Source: an uncultured Lachnospiraceae bacterium
GTDB lineage: Bacteria > Bacillota > Clostridia > Lachnospirales > Lachnospiraceae
Length of the DNA stretch: 45,397 nucleotides
Direction: 5' to 3'
NCBI GenBank assembly: GCA_947174505.1
Contig: CAMWJF010000032.1
Coordinates: 1 to 45,397, forward strand
Within the stretch, counting starts at the first letter, position 1. Each line of letters begins with the position of its first letter. The translations under genes and the position numbers were made by a program. Of this stretch, positions 33,501 to 40,583 are shown one piece after another. The notes under the pieces were generated by a model. That model did not search any database and was not told the origin of the DNA. It saw only the letters and a list, made by a program, of their open reading frames with translations.

Positions 33501-35124
33501 GATAGACCGTGGTGGAAGTTACCACCTCCTCGCGGATTGCGTCAATGGGCGGGTTCGTCACCTGTGCAAAAAGCTGTTTGAAATAGTGGAACAGCGGATG
33601 GTGCGCTCTGGAAAGTACCGGGATCGGCGTATCCACACCCATCGCCGCGATTGCCTCCGCACCATTTTTTGCCATCGGCAGGATGCTGGTCTTCAAATCC
33701 TCGTAAGTGTAGCCGAAAGCCTTCTGCATGCGCTGTCTTTCTTCGTAGGTAAACTCCGGCACACGCTGGTTCGGAATTTTTAACTCTTTCAAAGTCACCA
33801 GCTTGCTGTCCAGCCACTCGCCGTAAGGCTGTGCGGACGCATATTTCTCTTTCAGTTCATTGTCATCAATCACCCGCCCCTGTACCGTATCCACCAGAAG
33901 CATCTTGCCGGGATGGAGCCGCTCTTTCATCACGATCTTAGCTGGGTCAATATCCAGCACCCCTACTTCCGATGAGAGGATCAGCGTGTCGTCGTCCGTG
34001 ATCATGTAGCGGGAAGGCCGTAGACCGTTTCGGTCAAGCACCGCCCCCATGATATCCCCGTCGCAGAAGAGGATCGACGCCGGGCCGTCCCAAGGCTCCA
34101 TCATAGTCGCATAGTACTGATAGAAATCCTTTTTCTTCTGGGACATGGTCTTATTGTTTTCCCACGGTTCAGGAATGGTAATCATCACCGCCAACGGAAG
34201 CGGCATCCCGCTCATCACCAGAAATTCCAGCGTGTTGTCGAGCATGGCAGAGTCGGAGCCGGAGGCATTGATGGCAGGCAGGATCTTGTGCATCTGTCCC
34301 TGCAAGTGCTCGGACTCCATATTTTCCTCCCTAGCCTGCATCTTGTCCGCGTTACCCCGGATCGTGTTGATCTCCCCATTGTGGACAATGAAGCGGTTCG
34401 GATGCGCCCGCTCCCAGCTCGGATTCGTGTTGGTGGAGAACCGGGAATGCACCATGGCAATGGCGGACTCATAATCCTTATCCTGTAAGTCCGCAAAGAA
34501 GGTGCGAAGCTGTCCCACAAGGAACATGCCCTTGTACACAATCGTCCGGCTAGACAGACTGACCACATAAGTCACATCTGTGGACTGCTCAAAGGTTCTC
34601 CTTAATATGTAGAGCTTTCTGTCAAAATCAAGCCCCTTCTCCACACCCACAGGCTTTTTGATGAACGCCTGCATAATGCAGGGCATACATTCCACTGCCT
34701 TATGTCCCAGCACGGAAGGTACTGTGGGTACATCGCGCCAGCCCAAAAGCGGCAGCCCTTCCTTTTCCGCAATGATCTCAAACATCTTTTTCGCCTGATT
34801 GCGCTGTAACTCATCCTGCGGAAAAAAGAATGTTCCCACGCCATATTCTCTTTCCCCTCCGATATCAAAGCCCAGATTTTTTGTCACCTTCGCCATGAAT
34901 TTATGCGGCATCTGCGTGAGAATCCCCACGCCGTCTCCCGTCTCGCCCTCCGCATCCTTACCGGCCCTGTGCTCCAGATTCTCCACAATCTTTAACGCAT
35001 TCTCCACGATGGCGCGGCTCTTTTTGCCCTTGATATTGACGCAGGCGCCGATACCGCAGTTGTCATGTTCAAATTCCGCCCGGTAGAGCGGGGCTTTCGG
35101 GATGGTTGTCTTCACATCAAACAT
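30571..35124 (-). CDS. gltB: Glutamate synthase (NADPH) large subunit
   Basis: Protein of 1517 residues that makes two glutamates from glutamine and 2-oxoglutarate. The class II glutaminase domain follows a 22-residue propeptide that must be removed to expose Cys23 (HDNCGIGA). The central domain (~440-770) and the FMN-binding synthase domain (~810-1180) follow, with KPGEGGHLPG and GYDGGTGAAP at the FMN site and the 3Fe-4S cysteines in GCLMMRVCNLDTCPVGVAT around residue 1120. The C-terminal beta-helix domain is intact. GGAGG lies 6 nt before the ATG. A leader of about 250 nt with at least four hairpins precedes it and is the likely point of control. Confidence 0.98.
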   Translation of the reverse strand: MFDVKTTIPKAPLYRAEFEHDNCGIGACVNIKGKKSRAIVENALKIVENLEHRAGKDAEGETGDGVGILTQMPHKFMAKVTKNLGFDIGGEREYGVGTFFFPQDELQRNQAKKMFEIIAEKEGLPLLGWRDVPTVPSVLGHKAVECMPCIMQAFIKKPVGVEKGLDFDRKLYILRRTFEQSTDVTYVVSLSSRTIVYKGMFLVGQLRTFFADLQDKDYESAIAMVHSRFSTNTNPSWERAHPNRFIVHNGEINTIRGNADKMQAREENMESEHLQGQMHKILPAINASGSDSAMLDNTLEFLVMSGMPLPLAVMITIPEPWENNKTMSQKKKDFYQYYATMMEPWDGPASILFCDGDIMGAVLDRNGLRPSRYMITDDDTLILSSEVGVLDIDPAKIVMKERLHPGKMLLVDTVQGRVIDDNELKEKYASAQPYGEWLDSKLVTLKELKIPNQRVPEFTYEERQRMQKAFGYTYEDLKTSILPMAKNGAEAIAAMGVDTPIPVLSRAHHPLFHYFKQLFAQVTNPPIDAIREEVVTSTTVYLGQDGNLLEEMPENCNMLRVHNPILTSTDLLKIKAMKAEGFQVEVIPITYYKNTRLEKAIERLFVEVDRAYRDGVNIIILSDRGVDENRVAIPSLLAVSALQQHLVSTKKRTSVDIILESAEPREVHHFATLLGFGASAINPYLAQESIKELIDNHMLDKDYYAAVNDYNSAILHGIVKIASKMGISTIQSYQGSKIFEAIGIDRDVINKYFTNTVCRVGGITLKDIEEEVDTLHSMAFDPLGLSTDLTLDSTGHHQMRSGADEHLYNPETIHLLQESTRRGDYELFKQYTKAVNNEESIKNLRGLMDFNFPKKPVPIEEVESVDTIVTRFKTGAMSYGSISKEAHETMAIAMNRLHGKSNSGEGGEDKDRLTVGPDGLNRCSAIKQVASGRFGVTSEYLNSAQEIQIKMAQGAKPGEGGHLPGGKVYPWIAKTRHSTPGVGLISPPPHHDIYSIEDLAQLIYDLKNANTRARISVKLVSEAGVGTVAAGVAKAGAQVILVSGYDGGTGAAPRNSIHNAGLPWELGLAETHQTLIQNGLRNKVRIETDGKLMSGRDVAIAAILGAEEFGFATAPLVTMGCLMMRVCNLDTCPVGVATQNPELRRRFTGKPEYVENFMRFIAQELREYMAKLGVRKVDELVGRTELLKVKENLTDRQRKVDLNLILSNPYEGSKEKCIFDPKQVYDFRLEKTLDEKVLIKQLSKALENGQKRSLEVDVSNTDRTFGTIFGSEITRRYGDTLEEDTYHILCKGSGGQSFGAFIPRGLTLELVGDSNDYFGKGLSGGKLIVYPPKGSTFKQDENIIIGNVSLYGATSGKAFINGVAGERFCVRNSGAIAVVEGVGDHGCEYMTGGRVVVIGSVGKNFAAGMSGGIAYVLDGNNDLYTKTNKEMVSSYEITSKYDVLELKEMIKEHVAYTNSVKGKEILDNFGEYLPKFKKIIPHDYEIMLKLIVQMEEKGLSAEQAQIEAFYKKDKEKE

Positions 35125-35130
35125 AAGCTA

Positions 35131-35273
35131 CCTCCATGTCAGAGCAGTTTACTGCGATGACACGCGATGAGAAATCCGCAAAAGCGGTTTCTCATCTGCG
35201 ATCAAGGACAGTTTTGAGGCTCTGACTCAAACTGTCGATTGAAAAATCAGCACATCAGTGTGATTTTTCAATC
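35131..35273 (-). ncRNA. Structured 5' leader of gltB with predicted loop / SD-proximal pairing
   Basis: On the minus strand, in order: hairpin a (13-bp perfect stem, 35261-35273 with 35237-35249), hairpin b directly adjoining it (35226-35236 with 35207-35218, one bulged A, 7-nt loop TCAGAGC at 35219-35225), hairpin c (35166-35196, GATGAGAAA arms), then GCTCTGAC at 35138-35145, two to three nt before GGAGG. The loop of b is the exact complement of GCTCTGA, 8 bp if the closing base is counted. Pairing would hold the ribosome site next to a pseudoknot. The leader of the acetyltransferase gene has the same plan. Confidence 0.62.
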
Positions 35274-35320
35274 TTCTCTCCTGACTTTCTTTACTAAGGC
35301 TTCTGACTCTGCCTATACGC

Positions 35321-35366
35321 GCAAATAAAAGAACGCAAAAAAGGCATCTAGCGCTCCTTTGCGTTC
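35321..35366 (-). terminator. Terminator-like hairpin at the very start of the gltB leader
   Basis: GAACGCAAA (35358-35366, minus strand) pairs with TTTGCGTTC (35331-35339), followed by TTTTATTT. It lies only about 6-50 nt after the predicted start site at ~35372, so it could stop most gltB transcripts early. If the promoter assignment is wrong it may simply be the terminator of the acetyltransferase gene that ends at 35468. Confidence 0.65.
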
Positions 35367-35378
35367 TACACGTATACA

Positions 35379-35407
35379 ATAATACACCCGCTTATAGGAT
35401 TTGTAAA
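35379..35407 (-). promoter_or_regulatory. Promoter of gltBD
   Basis: Minus strand TTTACA (35402-35407), 17 bp, TATTAT (35379-35384), five of six consensus bases in each box. The predicted leader to gltB is about 248 nt. The rest of the 343-bp gap 35125-35467 is AT-rich and shows nothing else. Confidence 0.68.
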
Positions 35408-35467
35408 TATAAACTTTTTCAGGAATTGTCAGATTATTAGAAAATTCAGTGTATTTCCCCCATATTT

Positions 35468-36091
35468 TCAGTCTTTATCAATTTGAGGGAATCCCTCCAT
35501 CCTGTCCCTTTCCGTAATTTCCCGAATCACCCTGCAGGGATTACCCACCGCGAGGCTGTGCGGCAGAATGTCCCTCGTCACAACGCTGCCTGCTCCGATC
35601 ATGGAGCCCTCTCCAATCGTTACCCCTCCGCAGACAATCACGTTAGCGGCTAACCAGCAGTCGTTTTCTATGGTAACCGGCTTCGCATATTCCAGATTGT
35701 ACAGACTGCCGTCTTCGCGCTGCCTGCAGTTTCTCTCTTCCGGCAGCAGCGGGTGCATAGGGGTTGCAATCGTCACATTGGGACCTATGAGTACATGATC
35801 TCCGATGTGAACCGGGCAGACATCCAGACAAGTAAAATTGAAATTTGCCCCGCTGTATTTTCCGAAATAGGTGTTCCAGCCGTAATCAAAATAGACCGGC
35901 GCCTGCAGTCCGGGGATTTCCTCACTGTTCGGGAGCAGTTCCCTCAGAATTTCATCCTGCTTTTCCCTTTCGTCCTCATCCGTCAGATTATAGCGTCTTG
36001 CCAGCTTACGTGCTTTCACGCGCAGGCTCGTCAGTTCCCCGTCAGACGGATCATAAAGCTGTCCCGCAATCATTTTCTCTTTTTCAGTCAT
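35468..36091 (-). CDS. Maltose/galactoside O-acetyltransferase family protein (left-handed beta-helix)
   Basis: Protein of 207 residues. The first ~60 residues are the helical Mac domain (AGQLYDPSDGEL) and the rest is the hexapeptide-repeat beta-helix (HIGDHVLIGPNVTIAT, PVTIENDCWLAANVIVCGGV, IGEGSMIGAGSVVTRDI). The catalytic His113 is in TPMHPLLPEERN. It would transfer acetyl from acetyl-CoA to a sugar hydroxyl. It is 152 bp after the MATE gene in the same direction, and that gap holds a structured leader like that of gltB. GAGG lies 6 nt before the ATG. Acceptor sugar unknown. Confidence 0.93.
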   Translation of the reverse strand: MTEKEKMIAGQLYDPSDGELTSLRVKARKLARRYNLTDEDEREKQDEILRELLPNSEEIPGLQAPVYFDYGWNTYFGKYSGANFNFTCLDVCPVHIGDHVLIGPNVTIATPMHPLLPEERNCRQREDGSLYNLEYAKPVTIENDCWLAANVIVCGGVTIGEGSMIGAGSVVTRDILPHSLAVGNPCRVIREITERDRMEGFPQIDKD

Positions 36092-36104
36092 GTTTCACCT
36101 CATT

Positions 36105-36190
36105 TCTGCGCTGCTTTTTGCGCATAACCGAGTTTGTGGCAAGCAATGCGCAGACACAAATCTCGTGATTGAAAATTTTAATTTTCGATC
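36105..36190 (-). ncRNA. Structured 5' leader of the acetyltransferase gene, same plan as the gltB leader
   Basis: On the minus strand: hairpin a (36167-36190, GATCGAAAAT...ATTTTCAATC), 1 nt, hairpin b (36155-36165 with 36129-36138, one bulged A, 16-nt loop that begins TCTGCGC at 36148-36154), then GCGCAGA at 36105-36111, 3 nt before GAGG. TCTGCGC and GCGCAGA are exact complements. A second pairing is possible (TGCGCAT of the loop with ATGCGCA at about 36118-36125), so two alternative folds exist. The bases differ from those in the gltB leader but the pairing and distances agree. Confidence 0.58.
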
Positions 36191-36243
36191 TTACCTTTTT
36201 CCTGTAAACCCGGGCTGCCAATATCCTTCCGTCCCACAAAGCT

Positions 36244-37578
36244 CTAAGTCTCCCGCAGACCTCTGCGGATTAAAATTTCAAACAGGAAAACCGCCAATAT
36301 GGCCGTTAACAGATCTGAGACAGCCTGCGCCATCAGAACCCCATGATAGCCAAATGCCTTTGACGCCAAAAGCAGAACGGCGGCAAACACCGCTCCCTGC
36401 CTGCTGACGGACAAAAGAAATGCGCCAACGGCTTTTCCTGCCGACTGAAAGGTACAAGTCGTCACAAGTACCACCGCCGTGAAGACCATTCCCATCTGCT
36501 GCATGCGGAGCATCGGAACTCCGATTTCAATAATGGCTTTATCCTGCATAAACACCTGTATCAGGGCGGGCGCCGCAAGCGAAAGCGCCCCTGCCAGCAC
36601 TGCCGCCGCAAAGCATTCGAATCCGTAGCAGAACCGCAGGATTTCCCTGAGGCGGGCATGGTTTTTCGCCCCATAATTATACCCGATCAGCGGCTGTGCG
36701 CCGAACGCAAAGCCCACCAGAACCAAAACGGCAATCAGATTCGCCTTCATCACAATTCCCATAGCCGCCACTTTATCGTTCCCGTACGGCAGCAGGAATC
36801 TGTTCGTCAACGCGATCCCAAGGCTCTGCATCAGATTCGTGATGGAAGCCGGAATCCCGATTGCCAGAATCTGCCCGACCTCAACCATATGGATATGGAA
36901 TCCAGTCGGGTTGACGGAAAGCCTCCTGCTCTTCGACAGCAGCACCCAGACATAATAGATATCTGCTATGATATTACCGATCACAGTCGCAATGGCCGCC
37001 CCCGCCGCACCCAATCCCAGGACTGAGATAAAGACCGGGTCCAGAATCATGTTGACGACAGCGCCCAATATGCTGCCCACCATGGCGGCAGTAGAAAGAC
37101 CTTCCGTCCGCAGAAGATTGGACGGTGTGAAAGACACGATAATAAACGGCGCCCCAAGTACAATATATGTATAATACCCGGAAGCATAGGCGAATGTCTC
37201 GCGATCGGCTCCCAGCATATACAGGATCGGTTCCCGCAGCAGCATCATCCCTGCCGTCACCAAAACGCCACACAATAATGCCGCATAGAAACAGAACACG
37301 CTGAGGCGTTTTCCGTCCTCATCCCGTTTTTCTCCAAACAGCCGGGAAATCACAGAGCTTCCACCCAGACCGAAAATATCACCCAATGCAATCATCAACG
37401 TAAAAACCGGCGCGCTTAAGGAAACCCCCGCCACCAGATTTGTGTTGCCCGTACGCGCAATAAAGTAAGTGTCTACCATATTGTAGACCAATGAGACAAC
37501 CATGCTCAGCACAACCGGCAGTGCAAATTTAAAATACGCTTTTGGAACCGGCATTTTTTCGAACAAATCATTTTCCAT
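36244..37578 (-). CDS. MATE family multidrug efflux transporter
   Basis: Membrane protein of 444 residues with about twelve helices in two related halves, each a MatE domain. The N-terminal half shows the family pattern ALPVVLSMVVSLVYNMVDTY with FIARTG, and then GDIFGLGGSSVISRLFG. It would export cationic compounds in exchange for sodium or protons. Start ATG and the upstream GNAT stop overlap (TGATG), so the two are coupled. Confidence 0.93.
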   Translation of the reverse strand: MENDLFEKMPVPKAYFKFALPVVLSMVVSLVYNMVDTYFIARTGNTNLVAGVSLSAPVFTLMIALGDIFGLGGSSVISRLFGEKRDEDGKRLSVFCFYAALLCGVLVTAGMMLLREPILYMLGADRETFAYASGYYTYIVLGAPFIIVSFTPSNLLRTEGLSTAAMVGSILGAVVNMILDPVFISVLGLGAAGAAIATVIGNIIADIYYVWVLLSKSRRLSVNPTGFHIHMVEVGQILAIGIPASITNLMQSLGIALTNRFLLPYGNDKVAAMGIVMKANLIAVLVLVGFAFGAQPLIGYNYGAKNHARLREILRFCYGFECFAAAVLAGALSLAAPALIQVFMQDKAIIEIGVPMLRMQQMGMVFTAVVLVTTCTFQSAGKAVGAFLLSVSRQGAVFAAVLLLASKAFGYHGVLMAQAVSDLLTAILAVFLFEILIRRGLRET

Positions 37579-38054
37579 CAGTGCTTTCCCTTCTCGTAAA
37601 ATACTAATGTAAGCTTCTCGTTGACGACTTGCGTCCTGCCCGTCTGCCGGTACCCCATTTTCTCATACAGATGACAGTTCCCCGGCTCCTGCAGGATGGT
37701 TTCCAACTCCCAGTTTTCGCTCCCGTGCATCTCTTCACACAGCCGGATTGCCGCCTGTGCGATACCCCTGCCCTGAAATTCCGGCAATATAAATATAGGA
37801 GAAATTCTTTTATTCCTCCCGCGTTCTTTTTGTTCGACAACACGGACAGCCCCAACCTTCTGCTGGCCGATGCAGATAAAATAGTAGTAGGTAACATCCT
37901 GCCTCAAACGCGCCTCCACCTTTTCCACATTCTCACTGGCAGGATTCGTATCAAAATCCTGATATTTCTCAAACAGTGCTCCGAAAGCCTCCACCTGCAT
38001 GGCATGGATTTCCCCCGCATCCTCAATATCCGCTCTCAATAATGTTACGTCCAT
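37578..38054 (-). CDS. GNAT-family N-acetyltransferase
   Basis: Protein of 158 residues with one GNAT fold: VTLLRADIEDAGEIHAMQVEAF at the start (split as VTLLRADIED, AGEIHAMQVEAF), then PEFQGRGIAQAAI near residues 91-103, the acetyl-CoA loop (Q-G-R-G), and a C-terminal LYEKMGYRQTGR. Acceptor unknown. AAGGACGG lies upstream of the ATG. Its stop overlaps the MATE start, which suggests a joint drug-handling function, modification plus export (inference). Confidence 0.9.
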   Translation of the reverse strand: MDVTLLRADIEDAGEIHAMQVEAFGALFEKYQDFDTNPASENVEKVEARLRQDVTYYYFICIGQQKVGAVRVVEQKERGRNKRISPIFILPEFQGRGIAQAAIRLCEEMHGSENWELETILQEPGNCHLYEKMGYRQTGRTQVVNEKLTLVFYEKGKH

Positions 38055-38086
38055 TATTCCATCCGTCCTTTCCTTGCAATCAGGCG

Positions 38087-38270
38087 TTACATCTTATCGC
38101 AAAACGCCAGAATCTCATCCTTTCGCGGCGCCACATCATCCTTATATACCACAGAGCATAAACCTAAGCTGCCGCAGCATTCTCACATGTTTCCAGTCAA
38201 ATCCCTTGCCATACATAAGGATTACGGCATATAAATCACCGTTTTTACCGTCCGTTCTCACAAATTCCAT
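38087..38270 (-). pseudogene. Possible short gene remnant in two frames
   Basis: The gap 38055-38371 holds no intact gene. A minus-strand frame from ATG 38270 (GGGAGG 13 nt upstream) gives 42 residues beginning MEFVRTDGKNGDLYAV and stopping at 38142; a second frame continues without a gap as VVYKDDVAPRKDEILAFCDKM and stops at 38087. Together they look like one decayed small gene broken by a frameshift, possibly from an acetyltransferase-like source. Too short to assign. Confidence 0.3.
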
Positions 38271-38371
38271 CAGAATGTACCCCCTCCCATGACTCAAAAT
38301 TGTTTTATCCGTTGTCAGTCCTTTGCTTTATTACAAATCACTTCACTATTTGTTTGACACCATTCCAGCTC

Positions 38372-38932
38372 TTACATCGGCTTTAGATTTTTATTGAGCC
38401 TGTCCACCATCCAGGCAATCCGCTTTTCCCGTCCTGCCTCCGTCTTTGCATCCAAGTACGCCCGCGTATAAGTTTTCTTAACCGATGGGGACATGGCCTG
38501 AAAGTTCGTGTAAGCGGGCTCATATTCCTTCAACAGTTCAGATAAACATGCAATCTGCTCCTCCGTAACCGCCGCTGGTTTTGCCGCGTCCCACTGGCCG
38601 TTTTGCATGGCCTCCTCTATTTTCTTTCTGCCGAAGTCGGTCATAAGTCCCCGCTCCTCAAGCGCTTTGACCAGCGCCTTGTTTTTCTCCGACCACTTGC
38701 TATTCTCCCTGCGCATGGAAAAATATTTCTTATAAGTTTTGTCGTCGATACTCTGCATCTGACCGTCAATCCACCCAAAGCAGAGTGCCTCTTCAAGCGC
38801 CTCTCCCGCTTTTATTGTCTTCGGTCCGCCCGCTTTGCCGAATAAGAGCCAGACACCGTCCTCTGACAGGCAATGCTCAGAGAGCCATTTTCTAAAGGTT
38901 TCCCGGTCTGAAAACTGTAATATTTCGCTCAT
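38372..38932 (-). CDS. YdeI/OmdA-type protein (bacteriocin-protection family)
   Basis: Protein of 186 residues of the YdeI or OmpD-associated family: FSDRETFRKWLSEH, EDGVWLLFGK, ALCFGWIDGQMQSIDDKTYKKYF (residues ~48-70, split by family blocks) and a C-terminal MSPSVKKTYTRAYLDAKT with REKRIAWMVDRL. Members are linked to tolerance of bacteriocins or peptides, but the mechanism is not known. It starts 7 nt after the GNAT gene with GGAGG overlapping that stop, so it belongs to the HxlR-led operon. Confidence 0.88.
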   Translation of the reverse strand: MSEILQFSDRETFRKWLSEHCLSEDGVWLLFGKAGGPKTIKAGEALEEALCFGWIDGQMQSIDDKTYKKYFSMRRENSKWSEKNKALVKALEERGLMTDFGRKKIEEAMQNGQWDAAKPAAVTEEQIACLSELLKEYEPAYTNFQAMSPSVKKTYTRAYLDAKTEAGREKRIAWMVDRLNKNLKPM

Positions 38933-38939
38933 GATACGC

Positions 38940-39407
38940 TTAACCCTCCACTTGCAGTTTCTTCTCCATTACTTCATACACAAGCACCACCTCATTTTCC
39001 ACGGGGTATCTCTCGTGCTTTACCGTATGAAATCCCCGCTTTTCATAAAGCGCGGCGGCCGGCAGTGAGGCATCCAGATATACGCTGTCATAGGTCTCCC
39101 CGATCCGCGTTTCAAGGGTTTTCATAATCAGCGTACCAATTCCTTTTTTCTGATATTCCGTCAATACATATACTCTTGTAATATGGTTTCCCTCAAAGCA
39201 GCCCGTCGCCACAATTTTACCGTCCGCCTTCACAATCCCCACGGAGCCGTTCCCAATATCTTTTGCGATCGCTTCCTTACTGTGAAGTCCACAGAAAAAA
39301 GCAACCACCTCTGCCGGATAATATTGGGGATAAATCATTTTGATGGTACGCTGTACCACATCATGGATATCCTGTAGGTTTTCCATTACAGCCAGTTCAT
39401 ATGTCAC
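38940..39407 (-). CDS. GNAT-family N-acetyltransferase
   Basis: Protein of 155 residues. The acetyl-CoA loop is YQKKGIGTLIMKTLE (residues ~84-98), preceded by the strand HITRVYVLTE and followed by LPAAALYEKRGFHTV, the usual GNAT order. I take a GTG start at 39407, with GAGGGG 8 nt upstream; an ATG 21 bp later has no ribosome site. It lies 16 nt after the DinB-like gene in a run of four close genes headed by the HxlR regulator. Acceptor unknown. Confidence 0.87.
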   Translation of the reverse strand: MTYELAVMENLQDIHDVVQRTIKMIYPQYYPAEVVAFFCGLHSKEAIAKDIGNGSVGIVKADGKIVATGCFEGNHITRVYVLTEYQKKGIGTLIMKTLETRIGETYDSVYLDASLPAAALYEKRGFHTVKHERYPVENEVVLVYEVMEKKLQVEG

Positions 39408-39423
39408 GTCTGTTTCCCCTCTT

Positions 39424-40089
39424 TCAATGCCCTTTATTCATGATTTTATTCCTGATACGCAGGCTTGCCTCCACATGCATGATCCAATGGCGTGAGAAGG
39501 GCATCTGTATCAAACCTCGGACGTTTTTACCGCACCAGTAGTCTATCAGCCAGTAAGCCTTATCAGCCTCACTCACGATACCAAGCGCCTTCAGCCTCTC
39601 TTTATCCGCATCCGTCATTTTGCGTTTCAAATCCGCAAAGGACAAACCTTTTAACATGTCCTCCGTGCTTATCTTTACGTCAGTTATATACCGATATAAT
39701 TCATCTAAGTTCAACGTTTCCGAAAAGTCTGCAATCTGCTGCCCGGCAAGCTCGTTCCCCGTGGTGATAATTGGGGAACCTGTCCGTTTCTGATAATCCC
39801 CCAGAAAGAAAATCTGCTCGTCCCGGCCAATCAGGGTATGTGCAACAATATCTTCAATCCGAAAAATATGCCAGATGGAGTATGCGATCGTTTTGCTGTG
39901 GTAACCGTCTGCATGGATAAAGGGAATGGCATGAAAAGTATCTCTGCTCAGTTCTGTCTTCATCTGCAATAACTCATGGAACATCTGTTTCCGCAATTCC
40001 AAAAGAACTTCCATTCCCTCCCGAAACGTCACTTCTTTTCTCATTTTTGTCTGTACCGTTTTGTTTAATTCGGACCACTCCTTATTCAT
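39424..40089 (-). CDS. DinB-like putative metal-dependent protein
   Basis: Protein of 221 residues predicted to be mostly helical. The spaced histidines of DinB/YfiT proteins are suggested by HSKTIAYSIWHIFRIED (~64-80) and SRHWIMHVEAS near the end (~199-209), which would bind a metal in a four-helix bundle. Some members are thiol-dependent transferases. The start overlaps the HxlR gene by 8 bp (ATGAATAA), so it is its first partner in the operon. Family assignment is from the histidine pattern and is moderately sure. Confidence 0.7.
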   Translation of the reverse strand: MNKEWSELNKTVQTKMRKEVTFREGMEVLLELRKQMFHELLQMKTELSRDTFHAIPFIHADGYHSKTIAYSIWHIFRIEDIVAHTLIGRDEQIFFLGDYQKRTGSPIITTGNELAGQQIADFSETLNLDELYRYITDVKISTEDMLKGLSFADLKRKMTDADKERLKALGIVSEADKAYWLIDYWCGKNVRGLIQMPFSRHWIMHVEASLRIRNKIMNKGH

Positions 40090-40429
40090 TGATCTCCCCG
40101 TTCCTGTTATTTTCTCCCCAAATGCACAGTTGGTCTAAAACCTCCATCAAAGATTTCCCTCTGTCGCTCAGGCTGTATTCCACCTTAGGCGGTATCTGGG
40201 GATACTCTTTTCTGACAACAAGTCTGTCCTTTTCCAGCTCCTTCAGATTATTGCTGAGCGTTTTGTCCGACACGTTTTTCAAATACCTCTTTAATTCGTT
40301 AAATCTTACCACTTTGAACTCCATCAGGCAATAGAGGATCACCATTTTATGCTTGCCTGATATCAGCGACAGTGTGTAGCTGAAACCGGTATCTTCAAAA
40401 TTGGCTTTTTCAATATAATTCTGTATCAT
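40082..40429 (-). CDS. HxlR-family transcriptional regulator
   Basis: Winged-helix protein of 115 residues with the family pattern: ISGKHKMVILYCLMEFKVVRFNELKRYL (split, residues ~24-52), VSDKTLSNNLKELEKDRLVVR and PPKVEYSLSDRGKSL. HxlR proteins often sense electrophiles or redox change and repress a divergent oxidoreductase. Here a flavin reductase diverges and the two promoters overlap, a typical setting. The ATG at 40429 has AAAGGAAAG upstream; an earlier ATG at 40462 would overlap the operator. It lacks the conserved N-terminal Cys of YodB-type members; the only Cys lies mid-domain (LYCLME) and near the end (QLCIWG). Confidence 0.9.
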   Translation of the reverse strand: MIQNYIEKANFEDTGFSYTLSLISGKHKMVILYCLMEFKVVRFNELKRYLKNVSDKTLSNNLKELEKDRLVVRKEYPQIPPKVEYSLSDRGKSLMEVLDQLCIWGENNRNGEINE

Positions 40430-40447
40430 TTTACACTTTCCTTTATG

Positions 40448-40473
40448 ATAGTACCTTTCCAATAAAATAGTAC
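40448..40473. promoter_or_regulatory. Candidate HxlR operator: two ATAGTAC direct repeats
   Basis: ATAGTAC occurs at 40448-40454 and again at 40467-40473, 19 bp apart (about two helical turns). The second copy touches the -35 of the flavin reductase promoter; both lie in the early transcribed region of the HxlR gene. Placement fits a repressor of both genes. Confidence 0.5.
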
Positions 40474-40501
40474 TTGTATTTTATTCATTACCACCTATAA
40501 T
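40474..40501 (+). promoter_or_regulatory. Candidate promoter of the flavin reductase gene
   Basis: TTGTAT (40474-40479), 16 bp, TATAAT (40496-40501). The -10 shares bases with the opposing HxlR -10 in a common TATAATTATA palindrome. Confidence 0.55.
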
Positions 40502-40528
40502 TATAGATACACACAAAGGCTCTGTCAA
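40500..40528 (-). promoter_or_regulatory. Consensus promoter of the HxlR operon
   Basis: Minus strand TTGACA (40523-40528), 17 bp, TATAAT (40500-40505): a perfect sigma-A promoter, about 70 bp before the HxlR start codon. Such a strong promoter is expected to be repressed. Confidence 0.8.
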
Positions 40529-40583
40529 TCTTAAGAAACCTGATGGCAGACGCAAAGTCAAACGTTTCAGAATGGAGGAAAGC

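Noticed and set aside
35222..35266. Possible leader peptide in the gltB leader from a TTG codon (MKNHTDVLIFQSTV)
   Set aside because: It has a GGAG upstream, but the start codon is weak, the frame lies wholly in hairpins a and b, and the twin leader has no counterpart.
35125..35407. Known glutamine riboswitch or T-box before gltB
   Set aside because: No glnA-motif core or T-box sequence (no TGGNACCGCG-like element) is present; the pairing plan differs from both.
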